Assembly (NCBI GenBank): GCA_014529385.2
Contig: CM043952.1
Location: forward strand, 64,690,370-64,754,369
Reading direction: 5' to 3'
DNA: 64,000 nt
Origin: Adiantum capillus-veneris
Taxonomy: Eukaryota > Streptophyta > Polypodiopsida > Polypodiales > Pteridaceae
Every line of letters begins with the position of its first letter. The first letter of the stretch is position 1. Position numbers and translations under genes: made by a program. Below the pieces are notes generated by a model. That model was not told the DNA's origin and ran no database searches. It worked only from the letters and a program-made list of their open reading frames with translations. This document shows, one piece after another, positions 56,977 through 64,000 of this stretch.

Positions 56977-57081
56977 TAGAGCATCGTGAGTTCTTATTAG
57001 GTTTTTACAAAAGAATATGTGTACATACCTGGCGGCCCGCCCACTTACCTGGGCGACCACATTCGGCTTTATACCCCAACA

Positions 57082-57096
57082 ACCTCCCACTTAAAG
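57082..57096 (-). promoter_or_regulatory. Copia F polypurine tract
   Basis: Minus strand CTTTAAGTGGGAGGT immediately upstream of the 3' LTR start TGTTGGGG (57081 downward). The identical 15 bases occur before the 3' LTR of the nested element at 56776-56790. Confidence 0.88.
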
Positions 57097-57185
57097 TCCA
57101 ATGTGGTACTTTAAGTGTGAGAGAAGCTACTATACAAGCTAATATACAAGAGATGTAGAGAAGTGATGTACTACCCTACACCTAA

Positions 57186-57716
57186 CTACTTGCGAAAATG
57201 CGCAAAGCTCTCTGAGGTAAGTCCTTTTGTAAGTAGATCAGCAGGATTTTCTGTGGTGTGAACTTTGACAAGATGAAGTTTCTTATCCTCAAGCATTTCC
57301 CTGATGAAATGATACTTCACATCCACATGCTTTGTCTTTGAGTGATAAACTGGATTGCGATCCAATTGTATAGCACTTTGACTATCACAATATAACACAA
57401 GCATCTCTTCTTTGATTCCCAAATCTGTTACTAGTCGATTAAGCCAAATTGATTATTTGCATGCCTCTGATGCTGCAACATATTCAACCTCTGTAGTAGA
57501 CTAAGTAACTCAATCTTGTAATCTAGAACGCCATGATACTGCTCCACCAGCCAATGTAAAGACATACCCTGACGTAGACCTTTTGTTGTCTAAGTCACCT
57601 GCATAATCTGAGTCTGTAAAACCCTTTACACTTAGCTACTGACTCCCATAGCATATACGCATAATCTTTGTAGCTTTCAGGTATCTCAATATTCCTTTCA
57701 CTGCCTCCCAATGTTT
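57186..57716 (-). pseudogene. Copia F RNase H
   Basis: In broken frames: SDYAGD-LDNKRSTSGYVF near 57540-57590, then 57422-57186 with LYCDSQSAIQLDRNPVYHSK, KHVDVKYHFIREML and ENPADLLTKGL, the normal C-terminus of Copia Pol. Several stops interrupt the first half. Confidence 0.82.
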
Positions 57717-58876
57717 CTAGCATGGGTTTGACATGTATTGACTTACTACTCCCACTGCAAATGCAATGTCTGGGCGAGTAGTAATCATTGCATACATCAA
57801 ACTACCCACTGCAGACTCATATGGAATATTATCCATTTCAACCTGTTCTTCCTCAGACACAGGACAATCTTGTTTGCTAAGTTTCACATATGGTGGCAAT
57901 GGAACACTCAATGCCTTTCCCTTCTCCATATTGAAACGTTGCAAAACCTTGTCAATATACTCTGTTTGAGATAACCAAATCAACTTCTTTGATCTATCTC
58001 TCTCAATGTGCATACCAAGTATATGACTTGCCTCACCCATGTCTTTCATGTCAAACGATTTTGCCATCTTTGACTTCAAAGCTGAAATTTCTTCCAAGTG
58101 CTTGCCAGCAATCAACATGTCATCCACATACAAAATAAGGATCAGCCAACTGCCCTCCTTAGCCTTCTTTGTATATAGACAGAGATCGAACTCACTACGT
58201 TTGTAGCCTTGAGAAATCATAAACTTGTGGAACTTATGGTACCATGCCCTCGGTGATTGTTTTAAGCCATAAAGACTCTTTAACAACTGGCATACCAAAT
58301 CTTCCTTGCCTTTCTCAACAAACCCTTCTGGCTGCTGCATGTAAATTTCCACATCTAAATCACCATGCAAGAACCTGTCTTGACATCCATTTGGTGCAAC
58401 ACCAAATCTAATATGGCAACCAATGCAAGAAAGCATCTCAATGCAGTCATCTTGACCACTGGAGAGAAGACTTCATCAAAGTCAATGCCTTGTTCTTGCT
58501 TAAAGCCCTTGGCAACAAGCCTTGCTTTGTACTTTGGCTAACTATCATGAGCGGTGATCTTATACCTGTAAACCCATTTACAAGGTAGATACTTTTTTCC
58601 CTGTGGTAATTTAACTAGCTTCCATGTCTGGTTTTTATGCAGAGCTGTCATCTCTGACTGCATGGCCAATTGCCAATTCCCGGAGTCCTTCATTTGCACT
58701 GCTTCCTTGTAACATGAAGGATCATTGCAATCAGTCAACATGACATAGTTCATAGATGGAACAAACCTATCAGGAGGTCGTGTGATACGTTCAGATCTAC
58801 ACACAATAGGTCGCTCAGGCTCAGCCACAACCTGTGGTTCCACTCTATCTTGTCCTTGCTCCTCTTGAGCCCTCAC
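57717..58876 (-). CDS. gag-pol: Copia F reverse transcriptase (two frames)
   Basis: 58876-58538 carries the linker ([19 protein letters not shown]) and RT start ([27 protein letters not shown]) to a TAG. Homologous sequence continues ([11 protein letters not shown]), shifts frame, and 58436-57717 has the RT palm: [16 protein letters not shown], the catalytic [10 protein letters not shown] at 58106-58135, [15 protein letters not shown] and [20 protein letters not shown]. It ends at a TAG near 57717 before RNase H. Confidence 0.85.
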
Positions 58877-58879
58877 ATT

Positions 58880-60814
58880 TTATCTTGCACGTGCAGGTCC
58901 ATCTTCTTGGAAGACAACTCTTCTAATCTCCTCAACCCTCTCTGGTTTAGAATGATATTTGGCTTGATTAAAGTGAACATCATTGCTGCGGATAACCTTT
59001 CTGAATTCGGGATCCCAAAGTCTGTACCCCATCTCACGAGAATTACCATAGCCTAGAAAGATGCACTTTCTACTCTTTGGCTCAAGTTTGTTCCTAAATT
59101 CCTTTGGAACATGAGTATATGCCTCACATCCAAAGACTCTGAGATGCTTGTATGAGGGCATTTTGCCTGACCATACCATCTCTGCCACTGAATCCTTCTG
59201 CAAAACCTTGCTAGGAGATCTATTTATAAGATGAACAGTTGTTGATACAGCTTCAGCCCAAAACCCATTTGGAAGTTGTGCATTAGACAACATACTTCTG
59301 ACCTTCTCTTGTATGGTCCTATTCATCCTCTCAGCAACACCATTTTGAGGAGGATTGTAAGGAGCAGTAAGTTCACGTTTTATACCTTTTGACTCACAAA
59401 AGTCCTGAAAGGCCTTTGAAACATACTCTCCACCATTGTCAGTGCGTAAGCATTTAAGCTTCTCGCCGCTCTGATTCTCCACAAGTGTCACAAACGTTTT
59501 GAAAACACTAAACGCTTCATCCTTGTGCTTGAGAAAGTAAACCCATACTTTCCTCGAGTAATCATCTATAAATTTCATAAAGTAAGAAGCTCCCCCTAGA
59601 GATAGGTTAGGCATAGGTCCACACAAACCACTGTGAACAAGTGCCAACTGTGTATCTCTTCTACTGCTTCTATTCTTATGTGGCTGCTGTGTTTGCTTAC
59701 CATACAGACAATGTTCACAGAATTCAAAATCATTAAATGACAAGCCAGGCAAATAACCAGAACGAGGCAAGATTTCCATTCCCTTCTTGGACATATGTCC
59801 TAACCGGCTATGCCACAAAGAAACGTTCGGCTGCTCGGTTACATTGATTACATTTTTAGAGACATTTGATACATAAATCAGGTAAAGTCCTCCAGAATTT
59901 ACTCCATGTGCTACTGTCATAGAACCCTTGGATATCTTCCACATGTTCTGTCCAAAAGTGGTGACGTAGCCAGCATCATCAAGTAAACCTGTGCTGATCA
60001 AGCTCTTTGTAATTGCGGGAACATGTCTCACATTCTTCAGCGTGAAAGAAGAGCCATTCTGAAACTTCAATTGAACATCTCCAACACCTAAGATCTCACA
60101 TGTCTGCCCATTGCCTAGCCGAACATGATCTTTAGTGGTCACATAAGAGGTAAACCACTCCTTGTTTGGAGACACATGAAGTGATGCCCCTGATTCTATA
60201 ATCCAGTCACTCAGTGCATTTCCATCAGATGCTGTAAGAAGAGCTGAGTCCATTGTATTTTTCAAGAAGTAGATATCTCCTGACACTAGATTGTCATCCT
60301 CTGCAACAGTTTTTGTCACATTTATTTCTTGAATCTTCACTGAGGACTTGTTCTTCTCACCATGGTCTTCTGCTTTCTCTTTGCCTTTTTCTGCTTTCCA
60401 TTCTGTGCAGTCTCTTTTCATGTGACCCTTCTTGCCACAATGGTAGCATTCTATGTCACTCTTGCCTTTAGCACTGCGGGACTTGCTATGAGACTGATCC
60501 CTCTTTCCACCTTTGTAATTTTCTTTGTTCCTTCCCCTGACAACTAAGGCTTTTCCTTTGCCTTTGTCCATTGTCTTTCTATTGGTTTCTTCAGTAAGCA
60601 GACTGCCTTCTACACCTGCTATGGTCAAACCATCTGGACGTGCAGAATTACTCAAAGCTGTGCGAAAAGTGTCCCAACTTTCCAACAATGTGATCAACAG
60701 GAACATAGCTCTAACAGGTTTATCAAACTTGACACCTTGAGCTGACAACTGACTGTAGATGGTGTTGAATTCATTCAGATGATTGGACATAGGTGTCCCT
60801 TCTTTCATCTTCAA
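58880..60814 (-). CDS. gag-pol: Copia F gag C-terminus, protease and integrase
   Basis: 644-residue open frame. It holds the gag helices (NHLNEFNTIYSQL), one knuckle CYHCGKKGHMKRDC, a protease with WIIESGASLHVSP near 60177-60208 (the catalytic Asp of DSGAS is Glu here), GAG-pre-integrase (LWHSRLGHMSKKGMEIL, CEHCLYGKQ) and integrase. At the first integrase Asp the sequence is HSGLCGP (GGT, Gly; about 59618-59634) instead of the usual HSDxxGP, while RTDNGGEY and NGVAERMN keep the second Asp and Glu. It ends with RKCIFLGYGNSREMGYRLW and a stop at 58880. Both catalytic changes predict an inactive protease and integrase although the frame is open. Confidence 0.88.
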   Translation of the reverse strand: MKMKEGTPMSNHLNEFNTIYSQLSAQGVKFDKPVRAMFLLITLLESWDTFRTALSNSARPDGLTIAGVEGSLLTEETNRKTMDKGKGKALVVRGRNKENYKGGKRDQSHSKSRSAKGKSDIECYHCGKKGHMKRDCTEWKAEKGKEKAEDHGEKNKSSVKIQEINVTKTVAEDDNLVSGDIYFLKNTMDSALLTASDGNALSDWIIESGASLHVSPNKEWFTSYVTTKDHVRLGNGQTCEILGVGDVQLKFQNGSSFTLKNVRHVPAITKSLISTGLLDDAGYVTTFGQNMWKISKGSMTVAHGVNSGGLYLIYVSNVSKNVINVTEQPNVSLWHSRLGHMSKKGMEILPRSGYLPGLSFNDFEFCEHCLYGKQTQQPHKNRSSRRDTQLALVHSGLCGPMPNLSLGGASYFMKFIDDYSRKVWVYFLKHKDEAFSVFKTFVTLVENQSGEKLKCLRTDNGGEYVSKAFQDFCESKGIKRELTAPYNPPQNGVAERMNRTIQEKVRSMLSNAQLPNGFWAEAVSTTVHLINRSPSKVLQKDSVAEMVWSGKMPSYKHLRVFGCEAYTHVPKEFRNKLEPKSRKCIFLGYGNSREMGYRLWDPEFRKVIRSNDVHFNQAKYHSKPERVEEIRRVVFQEDGPARAR

Positions 60815-61152
60815 GTCAACAAGCTTCTTAAGCCAGTATACCTGTGAAGCTGCACTCTACTTCTCATAAAGATCACTCAGCTTTGTCCATGCTTGATAAG
60901 CCGACATCTCGTCTGCTACATTGAAGTAAACGCTTTCTGCCGAAGTCAGCATAATGGTAGAAAGTGCCAATTCATCCATTTCGCTCCATTCATCTTCGTC
61001 CATATCTTGTGTTTTTATCCCCTTGAGCTTTATAGGTTTTATCTGCTTCTTTTGTACCAACACATGCCAAATCTGCTTCTTCCACACAATGGGAAATTGG
61101 TTCCATCCAGCTTCTTGATATTGTAAAGAGCAGTGTCCTGTGATCGAGCCAT
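60814..61152 (-). pseudogene. Copia F gag N-terminus (broken)
   Basis: ATG at 61152 reads MARSQDTALYNIKKLDGTNFP, the typical Copia gag start. A frameshift just after moves to the frame at 61087 (KKQIWHVLVQ, EWSEMDELALSTIML, ESVYFNVADE, WTKLSDLYEK). A TAG at 60857-60859 follows YEK, then the same frame continues as the large pol frame. The UBN2-type gag fold is recognisable. Confidence 0.8.
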
Positions 61153-61159
61153 AGCTACG

Positions 61160-62164
61160 CTTGACAGTAGTTTACTTTCTTGGGAAAAATTCGGCAGAGT
61201 TTCTCCTGTAAACTGACCTCTGAACCAATATCAACCTGTCAAATGAACCAATAAAGCTTCAGATTCTGCAGAAATTTCGACAGAGTCTCCTTTGTAAAAT
61301 GGCTCTGGTGTACTCAAAAACAGACCAAAAAACAGCTCAAAAAACCACTGTCTCTCTAACACTGTAAGTTGTGGGTAAACCTGTCCTGCTCCTGTACTAT
61401 CTCTCACTGTCCTGTCACTGTCCTGTAAGCATAGGCTGCGACAATGCCTCAATGGCAGTAAAGCAAAGATGTAATCCCAACTGTCTAACTCACAGTCAAT
61501 ACATCCTAGCTGCCTATCTAAGGGTGCTCGAGGGATCTCTCCAAGACCTGTATCATCGAAAGGATCTCAACATTCAAGAATCCCCCAACTCAATAAAACC
61601 TCATTCGACCCTCAACAAAGGCTGCAGTAAATCTGACAGTACATAGACTTCCCACAAAGTCATACATCCACAAATTTCCCACTGTATGCTGTAACCGCTG
61701 CGGCGGTTGTTTGCTGCGTGACTCACAGCCAGCAAACCCTCAACAGACATACATCATCTCTGACAATACATCCCATGTGGAAGTACCTGCAATATCAGGA
61801 TAAAATCTGGAATATCAAGCAACAAACACAAGCTACCTGATGAACGGGTGGATGTCGCCTACAGTCTGTGTGTAGGTGCGCTCGTGTCGTATGTGACACG
61901 CCTCCAAGAACTGTAAGCCATTCTTCGTTGTGTAGATAGCCACAAATCAGCATTCTGGAAGTGCAGATATCCTCAGCACTTGCAGTCGTAGGCCGAAACC
62001 CCAAAATTGCAGAGTCGGATCTGCACTCGTCGAGACCACGTAGTCGAAAATGGCCTGCGCAGATCTTTGCCGAACGGTGGCCGTGTCTTCGCCTGTCGAA
62101 TCTCACTCCAATCTGAGCAGGTGACTCTGGCTACCTACAAATGCTGACCCGAGCCTCGATCTGA
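61160..62164 (-). other. Copia F 5' untranslated leader
   Basis: About 1 kb between PBS and gag start with no supported ORF. Frames here are short and motif-free. Confidence 0.65.
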
Positions 62165-62176
62165 GCTCTGATACCA
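62165..62176 (-). promoter_or_regulatory. Copia F primer-binding site
   Basis: Minus strand TGGTATCAGAGC, two bases after the LTR end. It is complementary to initiator tRNA-Met. Confidence 0.92.
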
Positions 62177-62178
62177 GT

Positions 62179-62370
62179 TGAAGGAGTACGAGCGGAAGTG
62201 CGACATGAGAAAGAGTGCGAGAAGAAGAGCGCGACGATATGATGAACTCTCTTTACTGTAATGTGTAGAGCATAGTGAGTTCTTATTATTTTTTTACAAA
62301 AGAATATGTGTACATACCTGGCGGCCCGCCCACTTACCTGGGCGACCACATTGGGCTTTATACCCCAACA
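62179..62370 (-). repeat. Copia F 5' LTR
   Basis: Minus-strand ends are TGTTGGGGTATA and CTCCTTCA. It contains the inverted repeat CGCCCA-N6-TGGGCG at 62327-62344. It is followed on the minus strand by AC and the PBS. Confidence 0.93.
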
Positions 62371-62375
62371 TAAAC

Positions 62376-64000
62376 CAAAGCCAGTGATGATAGAAGATGA
62401 GTATGAAGAGCAAGAGAATGTGCATAATATTATTGATAAGCCAGGACCATCAACAAGAACTATTTTAGGACCACATATGGCAGAGGAGAGTACAAGAAGT
62501 TTCAACCCATGGACTGGTCGTTTGCGAGATAAGAAGCAAGACGAGAAAGACAAGAAGAAAGTGGTTGAGGAGAGTTCTGGAGATGAAATCCTCAATGAAG
62601 AGGATGGTTTACCACATTTGAGGACGTCTGGCAGTAAGCATGCTGAGAAATATGTAACCCCATATGCAAGAGTTGAAGAGAACAGTGCACCACAGTTGAG
62701 AAGATCAAAGAGGGTGCGTTATCTAGTTGATAGATTGACATACAACGGTTACATGCGTACACATTATGCATACATGGTTTCACGTGTGCAACATAAAGAG
62801 CCTACATGTTTTCAAGAGGCAATTAGAAAAATAGAATGGGAGTCAGCTATGGATGATGAGATGGATGCTCTTGTGAAGAATGACACTTGGGATTTGGTTT
62901 GCTTGCCAAGTGGAAAGAAAGCAATTGGTTCAAAATGGGTATACAAAGTCAAGTGCAAGTCAGATGGTAGTGTGGAAAGATACAAAGCGAAGCTTGTTGC
63001 TAAAGGTTATGCACAAACAAAAGGTCTTGATTATGATCAGACATTTAGTTCAGTTGCAAAGATGACAACAGTCAGATTGGTGATAGAAATGGCAAGTATG
63101 TACGGTTGGAAGTTACGGAAAATGGATGTCGATCATGCATTCTTGAATGGTGACTTGGAAGAAGAAGTTTATATGATACAGCCAGAGGGTTATCAACATC
63201 CAGAGTTTCCATATTATGTGTGTAAGTTGAAGAAAGCATTGTATGGTTTGAAGCAAGCATCTAGATCTTGGTGTGAAAAGATAACCAGATTCTTGAAGAA
63301 GATTGGATTTAAACAGTCTACTGCTGATCACTCATTGTTTTTGAAGCATGTTGATGAAGAGATCGTCGTTATTGTTATCTATGTTGATGACTTGATTCTC
63401 ACTGGAAGTCATGATGAGCAAATTTTGCATGTCAAGAAGAGTTTGTTGAGAGAATTTAACATGAAGGACCTTGGTGAGTTGAGATATTTTTTGGGAATTG
63501 AAATTGTTGACACTTTATCAGGAATTTGGATGATACAAAGACAATACGCATTGGATATGCTTGAGAAGTATGGAATGAAAGTGTGCAAACCGGTTGATAC
63601 ACCTCTTGATCAAAATGTGAAGTTGTTTGATGATGGACATTACATTGAGGATGTCATTATGTATCGCAAGATGGTTGGAAGTCTTATTTACTTGACAATA
63701 ACAAGGCCAGATTTGAGTTATGCAGTGGGTGTTGTGAGTCAATTCATGCAAAAGCTATGTAAAATTCATCTTGATGCAGTAAGACGGATTATGAGATATG
63801 TGAAATCCACTGTCAGTTATGGAATGTTTTATGAAAAGAATGGGAAGCTTTGTATTATGGTTACACAGATGCAGATTGGTCAGGAAATTTTATGGATAGA
63901 AGATCTACAAGCGGTTATGCATTTTCCATTGGCAATGGTATGATAAGTTGGAGTAGCAATAAGCAATCAACTGTAGCATTATCAAGTACAGAAGCTGAAT
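62376..64000 (+). pseudogene. Copia E reverse transcriptase and RNase H (partial, right edge)
   Basis: Linker (Glu/Lys-rich), then Copia RT: WVYKVKCKSDGSVERYKARL-like block near 62935-63000, LRKMDVDHAFLNGDL, LKKALYGLKQASRSW, the catalytic VIYVDDLILTG at 63373-63405 and GSLIYLTITRPDLSYAVGVV. The RT frame is open from 62376 to about 63850. A one-base change near 63850 then shifts RNase H into another frame, where YTDADWSG, RRSTSGYAF and STVALSSTEAE are readable up to the window end. Confidence 0.88.

Larger units (their letters stand above)
53202..57081 (-). repeat. Copia F 3' LTR, split by the nested element
   Basis: Segments 53202-53293 and 56982-57081. TAGAG is present at 53289-53293 and again at 56977-56981. 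Removing 53294-56981 restores a 192-bp LTR of the same length as the 5' LTR. The inverted repeat CGCCCA-N6-TGGGCG lies at 57038-57055. Confidence 0.93.
53202..62370 (-). mobile_element. Copia F: complete minus-strand Copia inserted in Copia E
   Basis: Target duplication TAAAC at 53197-53201 and 62371-62375. The 5' LTR is 62179-62370 (192 bp), the PBS 62165-62176. The interior is gag-pro-int-RT-RNase H on the minus strand, with a PPT at 57082-57096. The 3' LTR is 53202-53293 plus 56982-57081 (192 bp in total), split by the nested element. Without the nested element it is about 5.5 kb. By hand count the two LTRs differ at about 15 of 192 positions, older than the nested insertion. Confidence 0.93.
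51918..64000 (+). mobile_element. Copia E: outer Copia, interrupted at 53201 and resuming at 62376, running off the window
   Basis: Plus-strand Copia. It begins abruptly within the protease (about 51925, after the Gypsy D junction), continues through integrase to 53201, and resumes at 62376 after removal of Copia F with one copy of its TAAAC target duplication. The joined frame is continuous (EPWYK then PKPVMIEDE). RT follows, and RNase H runs off the right edge. Its LTRs and gag are not in the window. Confidence 0.88.

Overview
The window is plant nuclear DNA, AT-rich and made almost entirely of transposable elements. Evidence for a plant is the plant-type Copia (Pseudoviridae-like) and Gypsy (Metaviridae-like) retrotransposons, tRNA-iMet primer-binding sites (TGGTATCAGAG), a Tat-lineage Gypsy with two RNase H domains, and long microsatellites. 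No single-copy host gene is clearly present. The degenerate Penelope-like reverse transcriptase near the left end would fit a conifer, fern, lycophyte or similar large-genome plant better than a typical angiosperm, but the species cannot be named from the sequence.

Left part (1-23206): a 20-bp minisatellite; a Penelope-like element (PLE) RT pseudogene whose C-terminal segment is tandemly triplicated (about 2085-3365); poly-C tracts and a 375-bp tandem duplication (3371-5710); a gag-protease-only Gypsy remnant on + (about 5895-9950); an isolated LTR end plus PBS (about 14990); a GC-richer block with 28-bp repeats and a small minus-strand ORF (15740-16957); a large GT microsatellite (17793-17985); a Gypsy gag fragment followed by a PPT and LTR (19321-20480); and decayed minus-strand Gypsy gag/protease/RT (20474-23206).

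Centre (23207-43159): a tandem dimer of one Gypsy family (Gypsy A, Tat type) arranged LTR-internal-LTR-internal-LTR, with about 2.7-kb LTRs. It sits inside the RT region of an older minus-strand Gypsy, whose reading frame continues at 43160. Copy 1 is nearly intact, with three frame breaks. Copy 2 is shredded by many one-base indels.

Right part (43160-64000): the rest of the host Gypsy and a 34-bp minisatellite; a minus-strand Gypsy (Gypsy D, about 45060-51917) with gag, protease, RT, RNase H and integrase plus an extra coiled-coil-like ORF after integrase. It abuts a plus-strand Copia (Copia E) at about 51918. Copia E is interrupted by a complete 5.5-kb minus-strand Copia (Copia F, TSD TAAAC). 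The left LTR of Copia F is in turn interrupted by a complete 3.68-kb non-autonomous Copia derivative (TSD TAGAG) carrying one uninterrupted 609-residue ORF that fuses gag, zinc knuckle and protease to an RT/RNase H remnant. Its ends (PPT, LTR termini, PBS, U3 hairpin) match those of Copia F, so it looks like a parasite of the Copia F family lodged in the LTR of its probable helper. This is the most interesting system in the window.
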